Below are positions 1-9,453 of a DNA stretch of 64,000 bases, piece by piece. The stretch comes from G965267335 sp965267335 (GTDB taxonomy: Bacteria; Bacteroidota; Bacteroidia; Cytophagales; JAAEPT01): contig OZ253953.1 of NCBI GenBank assembly GCA_965267335.1, positions 3,534,001-3,598,000 of the forward strand, read 5' to 3'. A program made the position numbers and the translations under genes. How positions within the stretch are numbered: position 1 is the first letter of the stretch; each line of letters starts with the position of its first letter. The notes beneath the pieces are model-generated. The model searched no databases, had not been told where the DNA came from, and worked only from the letters and a program-made list of their open reading frames with translations.

Positions 1-16
1 TTCTGAATCTTCCCAT
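1..16 (-). CDS. Second ExbD/TolR-like protein (5' end only)
   Basis: Only the first five codons (MGRFR) lie in the window, so this is a partial gene. The ATG sits at 14-16, three bases after the stop of the upstream exbD-like gene. Bacteroidota ExbB loci often carry two consecutive exbD genes, the second starting with a short basic MGxF-type N-terminus. The family call therefore rests on context, not on sequence length. Confidence 0.5.
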
Positions 17-19
17 TCC

Positions 20-586
20 TTAGTTATTTAGTTCTGCCTCAGAAAGTGTAAATGGATATTCCTTAGCAGCTAATTCGAGTAGTGCATTATCTTCAGGGTC
101 CTTTTTATCTAGCATGAGGTATTCATCAATACTAATCTTCAATTTTTCTGCTCTTAACTCGTTATATGCCGCTTGTAACTGATCCAGTGTAGCCAAATAG
201 GTTTTAAAGTCCGTGTCCCGCTCGGGTTGTAGGGAGATGACCGCTTTTTGAGGACTCACCGAAAACAACGGATCCTTTCCATTATTACTCAAGAAGCGTT
301 TGGCTAAATCTTTTAAGTCTGAAACAGGTATAGGATTTTTATTCCCTTCAGTACCGGCTAACACAATTCCGTCTGCTGTCCGCAACTTCACCACAAAAGT
401 ATTTCTTGCAAGTTGTGGGGTAATCTCAGCATCTTCCTCAACTGCTGGAGGTAATGTATGTTCAATACCCATTACCACCTCCATGGTAGTCGTTACAAGA
501 AAGAAAATCAAAAGCAGGAAAGCGATATCCGCCATCGAGCTTGAGTTCACCTCTTCGACTTCACGCTTTTTTCTGATTTTTATCAT
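20..586 (-). CDS. exbD: ExbD/TolR-family biopolymer transport protein
   Basis: This is an inner-membrane proton-channel subunit that works with ExbB and TonB to power outer-membrane uptake. A short basic cytoplasmic N-terminus (residues 1-17) is followed by one membrane helix (about 18-38). That helix contains D20 in the MADIAFLLLIFF motif, the conserved protonatable Asp of ExbD/TolR. A periplasmic domain follows to residue 188, longer than the roughly 140 residues of E. coli ExbD. Its start overlaps the stop of the preceding 4-TM gene by four bases, which suggests translational coupling. The operon reads receptor, exbB, 4-TM gene, exbD, second exbD. Confidence 0.92.
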   Translation of the reverse strand: MIKIRKKREVEEVNSSSMADIAFLLLIFFLVTTTMEVVMGIEHTLPPAVEEDAEITPQLARNTFVVKLRTADGIVLAGTEGNKNPIPVSDLKDLAKRFLSNNGKDPLFSVSPQKAVISLQPERDTDFKTYLATLDQLQAAYNELRAEKLKISIDEYLMLDKKDPEDNALLELAAKEYPFTLSEAELNN

Positions 587-1095
587 CGCTTAATGACCTT
601 ATAAATTCTCAAACCAACGAAAGAAACTATACCTAGAATGATTAGAATAAAGGTTGAATTCATAATCGCTCCGGCAATTTTGAGCTCAGTTTCTGTATAG
701 GGGACCTTTGTATTAATCTGATCCATATCATCGCTTGCTGTGAAATAAGTTATCAGAATAAATAAACACATTACCGCAAATGGAATAAGAAACTTAATCA
801 ACTTATCCGGAGTTTGTATAAGTTTCAATACACTTAGTGTTAGTGTGGCTCCAGCCAACAATAGTGCAATACCGATGGTAAGCGGCACTGCTACTGATAA
901 CATTTTTTCTTGAGCTGCGAGGTCTGCTGCAATTTCAGGGTCGTATTCCTTATTGTACTTCGCTGTAATATCCTCAACCTCTTTGTTTGTCAGTTCATTG
1001 CCCACATTACTAGTGTAAGTGAATACAGCGATTAACAGAACGATGAATACTATTCCTGCGACTATAAGTCCGGCATATTTTTTAATAAAATCCAT
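583..1095 (-). CDS. Four-helix membrane protein between exbB and exbD
   Basis: This 170-residue protein has four predicted membrane helices at about residues 7-27, 66-90, 99-119 and 141-165. The first loop is acidic and faces one side. I see no catalytic motif and do not recognise a named family. It lies 10 bp after exbB and overlaps exbD by four bases, so it is almost certainly co-translated with them. It may be an accessory subunit of this ExbB/ExbD channel. That role is inferred from position only. Confidence 0.8.
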   Translation of the reverse strand: MDFIKKYAGLIVAGIVFIVLLIAVFTYTSNVGNELTNKEVEDITAKYNKEYDPEIAADLAAQEKMLSVAVPLTIGIALLLAGATLTLSVLKLIQTPDKLIKFLIPFAVMCLFILITYFTASDDMDQINTKVPYTETELKIAGAIMNSTFILIILGIVSFVGLRIYKVIKR

Positions 1096-1105
1096 ACTTT
1101 AGTAA

Positions 1106-1993
1106 TTACTTGTTGGACTTCAATTTGTCTTCAACTGATAGCATACTCACGAATGAGTTGGAGGCATCTTCCATTTGACTGGCGATGTCATCCATTTTAC
1201 TCACGCAGTAGTTATAAAATATTTGGAGAATTACCGCTACAATCAAACCAGCAACAGTTGTCAAAAGCGCAACCTTAATACCACCGGCTACATCCGAAAT
1301 ATTTATATCAGCTGCGGCTTCGATTTTATCGAAAGCATCGATCATACCAATTACGGTACCCATAAAACCAAACATAGGTGCAAGAGCAATAAACAGAGCA
1401 ATCCAACTCAAGCCTTTCTCAAGCCTGGCTATTTCAGCTGATCCATATGCTTCAATTGATTTCTCTACTCCACCAATTCCTTCATGACTTCTCAATAGAC
1501 CTTGAGTAAATACTGTTGCAATAGGTCCCCTTGTTTTAGCTAATTCCTCTCTTGTTGCATCTATTCCTTCCTTTGAAAGGGTTCCTTTCACCTTCAGCAA
1601 AAGATCCGTAATATTAGTAGAAGCAAGATTAAGCGTAATTACCCTTTCTATTGCAATAGTAAGTCCGATGATTAGACATAGCAATACTATCCCCATGAAC
1701 CAAACACCACCTTCGATCAATTTTTCCTTGATAATTTGAGTAAATCCCGGACTATCCTTTTCTTCTTTCTTTGCAGCTTCCTTGGCATCTGCATTATCCT
1801 CACTCTCAGTTGCACCTTTTGTTGCGGCTGCTGAATCTGAGCTTAGTGAATCCGTAACGGTAGAGCCTGATGCCTGAGCAGTACTATCAACTTGCTCAGT
1901 AGCAGTGGAGTCTTCCGGGCCACCAGCAAATGCGTTTTGTTGTCCAAAACTGAAAAGGGCGGCAAAACAACTTAATACGATTATCTTTTTCAT
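1106..1993 (-). CDS. exbB: MotA/TolQ/ExbB proton channel family protein
   Basis: This is the proton-channel subunit energising TonB or a similar transducer in the inner membrane. Residues 1-23 look like a signal peptide, followed by a Ser/Thr/Ala/Glu-rich linker to about residue 80. Three membrane helices follow (about 95-115, 195-220, 235-262). The last two form the MotA/TolQ/ExbB core, with the GLSWIALFIALAPMFGFMGT segment and the VAGGIKVALLTTVAGLIVA segment. The extended N-terminus with a first periplasmic region is usual for Bacteroidota ExbB. It lies 16 bp downstream of the TonB-dependent receptor gene. Confidence 0.93.
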   Translation of the reverse strand: MKKIIVLSCFAALFSFGQQNAFAGGPEDSTATEQVDSTAQASGSTVTDSLSSDSAAATKGATESEDNADAKEAAKKEEKDSPGFTQIIKEKLIEGGVWFMGIVLLCLIIGLTIAIERVITLNLASTNITDLLLKVKGTLSKEGIDATREELAKTRGPIATVFTQGLLRSHEGIGGVEKSIEAYGSAEIARLEKGLSWIALFIALAPMFGFMGTVIGMIDAFDKIEAAADINISDVAGGIKVALLTTVAGLIVAVILQIFYNYCVSKMDDIASQMEDASNSFVSMLSVEDKLKSNK

Positions 1994-2009
1994 TATGTCT
2001 AGTGATTGC

Positions 2010-5000
2010 TTATTTGAAATTGTAAGAGAAGCTTAGAGAAAATCTTCTTCCCCGTTTATAACTGTTTAATAGAAATTCTTGGTCTTTGTCGAATTTGTCA
2101 TACACACTATTGTCACCTACAAATTCATACTTCCATCTCCAGGTAGGATTAATAATGTTCCTCACCCGGAACCTCATACTGAACCTCTCGCTGAATTTTT
2201 TCTGAATATTGAAATCCAGTGATGGCCGAGGCATTTCGTAGATAGGTGGTGTACCCGCTCGGTTGACAATAGCTATCCTTTTACCAAACACATTAAATGT
2301 AAGGTTAGCACTTAAGCCTTTGCCCAATGAGTCATTTTCTGTCTTGTATTGTAAAGAGGCGTTGTAGATATATGGCGATGAACCAAATAAAGGTCGAGTG
2401 TCAGGATGATAAGTGTCCTGAGTTCTCATCGCTTCAAGTTCATCTTCAGGAATGGCAACCTGAGACCTTGCTAAGGTTAGGTTGGTAGAAAAACTAAATT
2501 TGTCAAGCTTGGGGTTGATAAACCCTAACCCTTTCATAAACTCCAACTCAACACCATATAATGAGGCCGCTCTACTTGAGCCATCCTTCCCTTCAATATT
2601 CTGCCAGGTCATCTCTGTACTTGAGGCATTTGGTATGATGATTTTCTGGATTGGATTGATAAAACTCTTGTAAAATGCTCCTACCGAAATAAATTCCAAT
2701 GCGCTTGGGTATACTTCCCATCGCAAATCAATATTATCGATCAGGGATCGCTCCAGATCAGGATTTCCTTTTTCAAGAATATTGAGGTCGTAACGCTCAA
2801 CGGTAAAAGGGGCTATTTCCCTAAAACTTGGCCGGGCTAATGTTCGGCTCACTGAAAACCTTAGTTTCATATGCTGCACTCTATCAACCTTGCTACTATC
2901 CGGACGACCAATTGAGTCTTTGCCGTAGATAACCATACCATCCTGAATTTTATAGATGAAGTTTATTGAAGGAAGAATATCAGCATTGTCCAGGATTCCA
3001 GGATCCAGTGCCGGGTTTTCGCTTACTAGTTCTAAATCAGTTTTTTCAAATCTTGCGCCACCAACAAAATCAAGTTTAGGAGTGATTGGTTTTTCAATCA
3101 TTGCATACCCAGAGGCCACTGTTTGCAAAGCTTCATAATTGTTTGTTGGGGTCGTCAATCCATCACTGAGATAAATACCAATCTGATTGGGTGAGCCTGC
3201 AGCGATTAACCCCAGGTTATCATCATCCAGAAAATAACTTGGATCTCCGTTGTAAGGCCCAGCGCCAAACTCCGCACCTCCATACAAATACTCTAATCTT
3301 ACTTCACTGAAGTTTCTCAATTTATATAGGTATGATCCACCAACCTTGATTTGATATTTCAAAGTATCTTCAGCCTGGTCAGCAAAGGACGAAACTGTAA
3401 AATGTAACTTGTTATCAATATTAGTTTCATTCATATATCTCCAGAACCTTGCCGGCACCCTATAGGCTGCTGCATTCACATCATATACTGTTGAACCAGA
3501 GATCACCTGATAATCATCATTGTACCATCTTATATCTGGTTCATCTTGCTTTGAAAAAGTTAACGCACTTATGTAATTAAGCTCTGCTTTCTGTTTCTTA
3601 ATGAATAATAAAGTATCAAATACGTGAGTACCGTGCAGCTGAGCAGTATTAATCGCTCTCTCCAAATACCCTAATCGGGAATTACGCAAAACCGCATCGG
3701 GTTCATCATCGGAAAAACCTTCAATAAATGAAGAGCTTGATGTCCCTGTCTGATTTCTCAATAGGTTCAGTCCTATTTTATGATGATTGTTAAAGATTAA
3801 TGTAGTGCTAAGAAAGCCACCCAAAGAAGCGGTTTCTGAACTTTGGGAACCTGAAAGGTCACGCAATGAATCAAGTTGCTCTTTTTCGTCAACAGGACCA
3901 GTAAGGGAATATAATCCTACTCGATAATCCTCGAAATAGGAAAAGCTTCTCTTATAGTTCAACCCTCCAAAAAAACCGAATTGCCGAGGCTTTTTAGTTG
4001 TATCACGTCTTCCGATATCGATTAAATTCCCAATAGTAAATGTCCCTTGATGATCCACGAAAGAATTTTGATCACTTGGCCTGACTTCCTTGTTAAAAGA
4101 CTCATTTATCTCTTCCAGTTGTTGTGCTTTTTCCGAATTAAAAAGTGCATCGGCCAACCCGGGAAACTCTTCATTATCAAATGCTTGTTGAGCAACATCC
4201 GGAATATCCCGGGTACCATCATCAAATCCTAACCAATCTGTTTTAGTACGAGAGTATCCTAAATAATCACTCCTAAGATGAACCTGTGGATTGTAGCCAA
4301 ATGATCCGTTCAATTTAATAAAGAGTGAATCAGGGTATTCCTGCATTTTTATGTCTATTAGACCACCTGTAAAATCACCCGGAAGGTCAGGTGTGTAGGT
4401 TTTTATTACTGATACACTTTGCAAGAAATTCGTTGGAAATAAATCCAGCTGTACAGAGTTTCTATTGGCATCAAGACCCGGTATTTCAGAACCATTGAGT
4501 AAGGTCTTACTATACCTGTCACTTAATCCACGTACATAGACATACTTTCCTCCCTCCAGGGTAACACCAGAGGCTCTTCTAGCCGTTTCTCCTGCGGTTC
4601 CATCTCCTTTATCTCTGGCAGTTTTCTGGTCGACCACAACCTTTGTATTGTCGTCCTCTAGTGTTGCCGTCAACGCCCCCGCAAGGTTGTCTTCTTTTCT
4701 ATGAACTTCTATAACTACACCTTCGTCCCTAACAAAATTACCTCCGGACTTTACTATTATTTCAATCTCAGTAGTTTGTCCTGAAAGAACTTTTACATTC
4801 TTATATAAAGCGGTATCATTGTTAACGTACTCCTGAACATGAATATCATAGGTTCCGGGATCAACATCTTCGATTAAAAAACTCCCATCTTCTTCGGTAT
4901 AAGTCGCAAATATCGTCCCTGGTATAAAGACCTCTGCTCCGTATATTGGCTGATCCCCGTCCTGCTGAATCACAACTCCTTGGATCGAACCTGTTTGAGC

Positions 5001-5096
5001 CAATAAACCTGAGAATATAAACAGAAAGAACAGAGGTAATACGTAAAGACATTTGGTCATTTGCACAGGTAATTGTCGTGTAAGAATCTGTGACAA
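2010..5096 (-). CDS. TonB-dependent receptor with carboxypeptidase-regulatory-like N-terminal domain
   Basis: This 1028-residue outer-membrane beta-barrel imports an unidentified substrate. The hydrophobic stretch at about 17-33 is a signal peptide; M13 (start 5060) would give a more typical one than the annotated M1. Residues about 35-115 form a CarboxypepD-regulatory-like beta domain (GSIQGVV, GAEVFIPG, DPGTYDIHVQEY). A plug domain follows (SGVTLEGGKYVYVRGLSDRY). The remainder is barrel and ends in an aromatic-rich final strand (FSLSFSYNFK). It heads the operon with exbB/exbD, so receptor and energy source are encoded together, but I see no tonB here. Substrate cannot be read from sequence. 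Confidence 0.93.
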   Translation of the reverse strand: MSQILTRQLPVQMTKCLYVLPLFFLFIFSGLLAQTGSIQGVVIQQDGDQPIYGAEVFIPGTIFATYTEEDGSFLIEDVDPGTYDIHVQEYVNNDTALYKNVKVLSGQTTEIEIIVKSGGNFVRDEGVVIEVHRKEDNLAGALTATLEDDNTKVVVDQKTARDKGDGTAGETARRASGVTLEGGKYVYVRGLSDRYSKTLLNGSEIPGLDANRNSVQLDLFPTNFLQSVSVIKTYTPDLPGDFTGGLIDIKMQEYPDSLFIKLNGSFGYNPQVHLRSDYLGYSRTKTDWLGFDDGTRDIPDVAQQAFDNEEFPGLADALFNSEKAQQLEEINESFNKEVRPSDQNSFVDHQGTFTIGNLIDIGRRDTTKKPRQFGFFGGLNYKRSFSYFEDYRVGLYSLTGPVDEKEQLDSLRDLSGSQSSETASLGGFLSTTLIFNNHHKIGLNLLRNQTGTSSSSFIEGFSDDEPDAVLRNSRLGYLERAINTAQLHGTHVFDTLLFIKKQKAELNYISALTFSKQDEPDIRWYNDDYQVISGSTVYDVNAAAYRVPARFWRYMNETNIDNKLHFTVSSFADQAEDTLKYQIKVGGSYLYKLRNFSEVRLEYLYGGAEFGAGPYNGDPSYFLDDDNLGLIAAGSPNQIGIYLSDGLTTPTNNYEALQTVASGYAMIEKPITPKLDFVGGARFEKTDLELVSENPALDPGILDNADILPSINFIYKIQDGMVIYGKDSIGRPDSSKVDRVQHMKLRFSVSRTLARPSFREIAPFTVERYDLNILEKGNPDLERSLIDNIDLRWEVYPSALEFISVGAFYKSFINPIQKIIIPNASSTEMTWQNIEGKDGSSRAASLYGVELEFMKGLGFINPKLDKFSFSTNLTLARSQVAIPEDELEAMRTQDTYHPDTRPLFGSSPYIYNASLQYKTENDSLGKGLSANLTFNVFGKRIAIVNRAGTPPIYEMPRPSLDFNIQKKFSERFSMRFRVRNIINPTWRWKYEFVGDNSVYDKFDKDQEFLLNSYKRGRRFSLSFSYNFK

Positions 5097-5470
5097 ATAT
5101 CACCGCCTCGTTTTACAGTAACTTGATTGCAATGTTATGAAAATGTTAACTTTATTAAGGATATGTTAACTCTATGAAAATCGCAGAAAAACATAGAATA
5201 ATTGTGGATAATAAAGCTAAAAAACCATGCTTTTTCCACAATTAGAAAACCTAACGAAGGACTTTCTTTAGAAAAGAATAAACTATAGTGAGAACCGGAA
5301 CACACCCAAAATCATTTCTTGTCACATACACATATCCCACCCTGACGGGTCCTCAGATTAAACACAAAAAATCCCGGGGAACAGCCCTCCCCGGGATTAC
5401 GAAAAAATATGCACTTTAAATATTTACTCGCACGTTATAGTTTTCACTATTCAGTACCGAGCAAACAAAG
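5097..5470. other. Intergenic region between lipoprotein gene and receptor operon
   Basis: There is no credible ORF in these 374 bp. It holds the rho-independent terminator of the lipoprotein gene (5370-5398) and, presumably, the promoter of the receptor operon in the AT-rich 5100-5270 part. I could not fix a convincing TAnnTTTG -7 box there. Confidence 0.6.
5365..5398 (-). terminator. Rho-independent terminator of the lipoprotein gene
   Basis: The arms 5370-5379 and 5389-5398 form a perfect 10-bp GC-rich stem with a 9-nt loop. On the minus strand the stem is followed by a T run. It lies 73 bp past the stop of the 5471-6931 gene. Confidence 0.88.
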
Positions 5471-6931
5471 TCAGGGTGCGAAGTAGTTTCTTTTTGACAT
5501 TGTAGACCAAGTAGCAGCCCAGTTCGTAGTCGAACTGAATGCTCCGTGGTATGAAACATCATCAAACCATGAGCTTGGCTCTGTACCTCCATTAGCTTGA
5601 GCCGCAGTAGAGCTTGCTCTTGGATCCAAGGTATTGTTTGCTGTCACGCTGTATCCTGCAATTGGAAGACCTACATCGATTGTATTACTGTTTGAAGTAA
5701 AATCATTTGTCAATGTAGTTTCTGCTGCCGCGTCTGCAGTACCTGAAATTTCCATGATACCTGCTGCAGTCTCGTCAGCAACCTGGTAGAATACGTTGTT
5801 GATAATCTCCAAATCTCCATTCTCATATCTTGACCATGAATCTTCTCCTGATGACAAGTTCTCGATTCTGATTCCATCTGAGTAGTTGTAGAAAATTGAG
5901 TTAGCATATGTTCCGCCCGCATTGTCTCGGAATGTCAACAATCTGTTAGCTCCTGATCCTAGGTAAGTAGCATTATAGATAACAGGAGTTGCGTATGGAG
6001 TACCTGTCTCATTGTCTGATGCACCACCATCGTGCTCTCCACCCTGGTCTGAGCCCACAGTTGCATCTTCTTGTACTGAGAACCAGAACTGACCATTTCC
6101 ATTGAATCCTTCGTCATAGTCATATCCTTCATCTCCACAAAGAGCCACCATTAGGTGCTTAGTGTTTACTGATCCTCCGAACCATTCAACACCATCATCA
6201 GCGTTTCCTACAACTTCGATGTAGTCAATTGTTGTTCCTGTTCCAACACCACCTAGTGTCAAACCGTTGATCTCGTTACCAGCACCAATGTTTGTTCCTC
6301 CATGACGGATACATACATACTCTAGTGTTCCTGAGTTGTCTGCATCATCAGAACCTCCATAAGTACCCCTTGCTTCTGTAGTTGGGATACCTTCGATTGC
6401 TCTTGTTTCAGTTCCTGCGGTAATGTGAGCTTTTCCTAGTACGATCACACCACCCCAAAGACCTGCCTGAGTCAAAGCCAGGTTATCACCATCGTGTAGT
6501 GTACCTGAAGTATCCCATGCAGTCTCGTCTAATTCTGAAGTGAAAATGATTGGCATAGAGACAGACCCTTGAGCATCAATCATTCCGCCTTGAGCAACAA
6601 TTAGTGCTGAAGCGTTTTCTCCTTGTCCGGACTTTCCTTTGATTACTGTGCCTGCTTCAATAGTCAATGTCTGACCATCGTTAACAAATACAAATCCGTC
6701 AAGGATATAAGTATTCTCTTTAGACCAGGTCGTTGTTCCTGTTCCAAGACCGTAATCTTTAACTGCGATTTGAGATTGTACGAAATCCCCATTGTCAAAA
6801 TATGATTGTGTGTATTCAGTTTCAGTGGTTTCATTACCACCACCTCCGTTGTTGTCATCATCGTCTTTTTTACAAGAGATGAATGCCATTGAAGAGGCTA
6901 GTAAAATCAGCGAAAGAAATCTCTTTTTCAT
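5471..6931 (-). CDS. Surface or periplasmic lipoprotein with predicted beta-helix-like repeats
   Basis: This 486-residue protein begins with a lipoprotein signal peptide ending at Cys20 (MAFISC). A KKDDDDNN acidic linker follows; such KKxDDD tethers are common in Bacteroidota lipoproteins. The body is rich in Gly, Asn, Asp and short beta-type repeats (GLWGGVIVLGKA, YVCIRHGGTNIGAGN, GDEGYDYDEGF), which suggests a right-handed beta-helix-like fold. Homologues are often labelled 'multidrug transporter' in databases; nothing here supports transport, and there is no membrane helix besides the signal. It is transcribed toward the TonB receptor operon but separated from it by a terminator. Function unknown. 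Confidence 0.8.
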   Translation of the reverse strand: MKKRFLSLILLASSMAFISCKKDDDDNNGGGGNETTETEYTQSYFDNGDFVQSQIAVKDYGLGTGTTTWSKENTYILDGFVFVNDGQTLTIEAGTVIKGKSGQGENASALIVAQGGMIDAQGSVSMPIIFTSELDETAWDTSGTLHDGDNLALTQAGLWGGVIVLGKAHITAGTETRAIEGIPTTEARGTYGGSDDADNSGTLEYVCIRHGGTNIGAGNEINGLTLGGVGTGTTIDYIEVVGNADDGVEWFGGSVNTKHLMVALCGDEGYDYDEGFNGNGQFWFSVQEDATVGSDQGGEHDGGASDNETGTPYATPVIYNATYLGSGANRLLTFRDNAGGTYANSIFYNYSDGIRIENLSSGEDSWSRYENGDLEIINNVFYQVADETAAGIMEISGTADAAAETTLTNDFTSNSNTIDVGLPIAGYSVTANNTLDPRASSTAAQANGGTEPSSWFDDVSYHGAFSSTTNWAATWSTMSKRNYFAP

Positions 6932-7071
6932 GATAGAGTTACATTTATAAGTTTCAAAATTTGATACCGCAATGTTACCTTAGTCATGTTACGTCAGTAT
7001 TAAGCCTTTTTTATCAATTCACTAATTATTAAATAATGCAAATAGCTGTAAATCAGTATTATAAACAAAAA

Positions 7072-7093
7072 AGCCGATTCAAATGAATCGGCT
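7072..7093 (-). terminator. Rho-independent terminator after the TPR gene
   Basis: The 9-bp arms 7072-7080 and 7085-7093 form a perfect stem with a 4-nt loop. On the minus strand the stem is followed by a run of T. It ends the response-regulator/TPR transcript. Confidence 0.88.
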
Positions 7094-7118
7094 CTTAACA
7101 TAAAATTAAACTAATTTC

Positions 7119-8423
7119 TTACCTCCTTATCAGGGTTACATTTTCCCCAATCCAACAGCCAGTATTCATAACATCACCTTCCTGATGGTTGGCTGAAAAG
7201 ATGTCATCAATTCGAGGAAATTGTGCCTTTGCAGCAGTCATCCTACTTGAGTTTCCTGCCATCTTGAATTTGTCATAAGCGGCAAGGAACACTAATCTTT
7301 CTGTCAACTCATCACTGCCACATTTTTGATAGCTTCCCATATAAAGTTCTCCGATCAGGCTGTAACCAGATGCTGAATTGTCAGCATTGTATTTGATGGC
7401 ATTGTAAGCGTTGGTTCTTGCATTAGCATAACGCCCTTTCGCATGATCAATGGTGGCTAATTTCAAGTAAATATCACCAGATTTTGCACTATCATCTGAA
7501 GCTTCAATTGCTTTTTGGTAGTAGTTATAAGCTTCATCAAATTCTTTTTTATTGTAATGTGCGTTTGCTACTAATTTCAAAAGTGCAAAACTTGATTCTC
7601 CTTCATTTATTATCTTATCAGAAGTTTCGAAGAATAAATCCGAGGACTTACATCCTCCGGTTATTAACATACTATTTACTCTTTCTGCCAATTTAAGTGA
7701 TGGCTGGGCCTTCCATTTCTCACCATAAGTGGACTCGATGTAGTCACAATCAATCAACTCATAGTATCCAACAAGATTGTCAATCTTATCCCTGTACTTT
7801 GAAATTTTATCTAGTTTTTTAGGGTTATTTGCAGATTTAGTCTCACGTGCGTCTAAATCTTCGTATAACTTTCCGTGAAGAGCCAACACATCTTCTTTAG
7901 AAAGAAGCTTTCCGCTATACATTGCACAAGCTGCTTTAAAATAACTATTTACATTAGAAAGATAGGTTGAGGTTCCATTCAATTCATAGGTCCTTTTGTA
8001 AAGCTTGTAAAGCTCAGGAATTTGCCCTTCTCTATCGTGAAGATAGGCCCAAGCAATTCTACCTTTTCTGTTAAGGACTGTGGCTTCGTCTCCATAGATA
8101 TCCTTTCTTACATCATAAATCACAAGAGCTGAATCTTCTAACTGGTTTTCAAGTGCTTTGTCCTTTGTGTCTTTCACACACCCTTCGTATACCTTGGAAG
8201 CATTGATATATAATGCGATGTTAAGGTCGGGGGTATTTTTCAACAACCAGTTCAAAGGCTTTCTCGCCTCATCATATTTACCTTGATCTATTAATCTGAC
8301 AAGGTAATTCCAGTTTCCATGGGCCTCGGTTTCGTTCTCGCCCCATTTCCAGATAATGTCTTCAGCCTTGGTATAGGTTACACCAAGGAAAACTAGCAAA
8401 ATTAGAGTTAATGTCTTTTTCAT
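7119..8423 (-). CDS. Secreted TPR-repeat protein
   Basis: This 434-residue protein starts with a signal peptide (cleavage near TYTKA, about residue 20). Helical repeats follow, including clear tetratricopeptide units in the second half (residues about 275-350, for example ALLKLVANAHYNKKEFDEAYNYYQKA). It is presumably periplasmic and binds a protein partner, but no partner can be named. The start lies 13 bp after the stop of the response-regulator gene, so the two are probably one transcript. A terminator follows at 7072-7093. Confidence 0.85.
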   Translation of the reverse strand: MKKTLTLILLVFLGVTYTKAEDIIWKWGENETEAHGNWNYLVRLIDQGKYDEARKPLNWLLKNTPDLNIALYINASKVYEGCVKDTKDKALENQLEDSALVIYDVRKDIYGDEATVLNRKGRIAWAYLHDREGQIPELYKLYKRTYELNGTSTYLSNVNSYFKAACAMYSGKLLSKEDVLALHGKLYEDLDARETKSANNPKKLDKISKYRDKIDNLVGYYELIDCDYIESTYGEKWKAQPSLKLAERVNSMLITGGCKSSDLFFETSDKIINEGESSFALLKLVANAHYNKKEFDEAYNYYQKAIEASDDSAKSGDIYLKLATIDHAKGRYANARTNAYNAIKYNADNSASGYSLIGELYMGSYQKCGSDELTERLVFLAAYDKFKMAGNSSRMTAAKAQFPRIDDIFSANHQEGDVMNTGCWIGENVTLIRR

Positions 8424-8436
8424 GATTACTACTTCA

Positions 8437-9114
8437 TTAAATTTCGACTTTGTAGCCCATTCCTTTCACGGTTTTTATAAAGCTGTTACCGATCTTTTCC
8501 CTAAGCTTTCTTATGTGTACATCAATGGTTCTGTCGCCAATAAATTGATCCGATCCCCATATTTTATTAAATATTTCTTCTCTGGTAAAAAGTTTACCTG
8601 GTTTGGAAATCAATAGTACAAGTAGTTCAAACTCCTTTTTTGCTAAGGCTACCTTCTCTTCCTCCTTGTACACCTGAAATTCTTCCAGATTCACTTTGAT
8701 GTCACCGATGGTTATCGTTTCCCTATCCTCGGCAACTGATCCCATATTCCTTCTAAATATGGCTTTAATTCGACTAATGAGTACTTTAGGTTTGATCGGC
8801 TTGACAATGTAGTCGTCTCCCCCGTTTTCGTAACAAACAATCTGAGTAAAATCCTCGCTTCTGGCTGTAAGGAAAACGATGAGTGTATTTTGAAACTGTG
8901 GCATACTTCTAAGTATCTCGCACACCTCTACACCATCGTACTCAGGCATCATTATGTCAAGTATGATCAGATCGGGATTTACTTCTTTGGCTACGTCCAA
9001 TGCCTTTTTTCCATCATAAGCATGGTACATTTCGTAACCTTCTTTGGATAAGTTGTATTCTAGCAACTCTACCAAATCTTTTTCATCGTCCGCAATCAGA
9101 ATCTTCTTACTCAT
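8437..9114 (-). CDS. OmpR/PhoB-family response regulator
   Basis: This 225-residue cytoplasmic transcription factor has a receiver domain (about 1-120) with acidic pocket D9/D10 and phospho-acceptor D53 (LIILDIMMPEYDG), plus the conserved Lys in YIVKPIKPK. A winged-helix DNA-binding domain follows (about 130-225; TIDVHIRKLREKIG and IKTVKGMGYKVEI). No histidine kinase gene is next to it, so its signal is unknown. It precedes the TPR gene by 13 bp and may also regulate the downstream lipoprotein and receptor genes; that is inference from proximity. Confidence 0.92.
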   Translation of the reverse strand: MSKKILIADDEKDLVELLEYNLSKEGYEMYHAYDGKKALDVAKEVNPDLIILDIMMPEYDGVEVCEILRSMPQFQNTLIVFLTARSEDFTQIVCYENGGDDYIVKPIKPKVLISRIKAIFRRNMGSVAEDRETITIGDIKVNLEEFQVYKEEEKVALAKKEFELLVLLISKPGKLFTREEIFNKIWGSDQFIGDRTIDVHIRKLREKIGNSFIKTVKGMGYKVEI

Positions 9115-9290
9115 TGAGCCATTTTATTGATACAATGATAATTCCATAAGATCAACCCACAATTAACGTCATGTTAAATTATTATTAACCATGACCGAAA
9201 AACGTTAGTCTGGCTTATTTCGAGTAAAATGTGGATAAATATTAGCGGCTTAATGGGTAAAAAATATTACATGAGTAAGCAGACTATATA

Positions 9291-9376
9291 AAGTCTAAAT
9301 GTTGAATCTTAAATCTTAAATATTAAAGTACTACCTACCGGATTACTTTAATATTTATCATTTAACATTTAGACTT
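9291..9376. repeat. AT-rich nested palindrome (dispersed family)
   Basis: The outer arms 9291-9303 and 9364-9376 are perfect 13-bp inverted repeats. The inner arms 9318-9330 and 9344-9356 are a second perfect 13-bp pair. The outer motif TAAATGTT/AACATTTA recurs in the repeats at 47.45-47.93 kb, so this is a genome-resident palindromic element. The rest of 9115-9453 contains only the purL terminator and no ORF. Confidence 0.8.
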
Positions 9377-9384
9377 TAAAATTC

Positions 9385-9419
9385 AAAAAAACGCCCCGAC
9401 AGGGTCTAAGTGTCGGGGC
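9385..9419 (-). terminator. Rho-independent terminator of purL
   Basis: The arms 9393-9401 and 9411-9419 form a perfect 9-bp GC stem with a 9-nt loop. A minus-strand T tract follows at 9385-9391. It lies 35 bp beyond the purL stop. Confidence 0.9.
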
Positions 9420-9453
9420 TCGTTTAACTAGCATTGGTAGATTAAAAAATAAA

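Noticed and set aside
2010..9114. The whole 2-9 kb block as a phosphate (Pho) regulon
   Set aside because: The regulator is PhoB-like in fold only. No kinase, phosphatase, Pst transporter or recognisable Pho box is seen.
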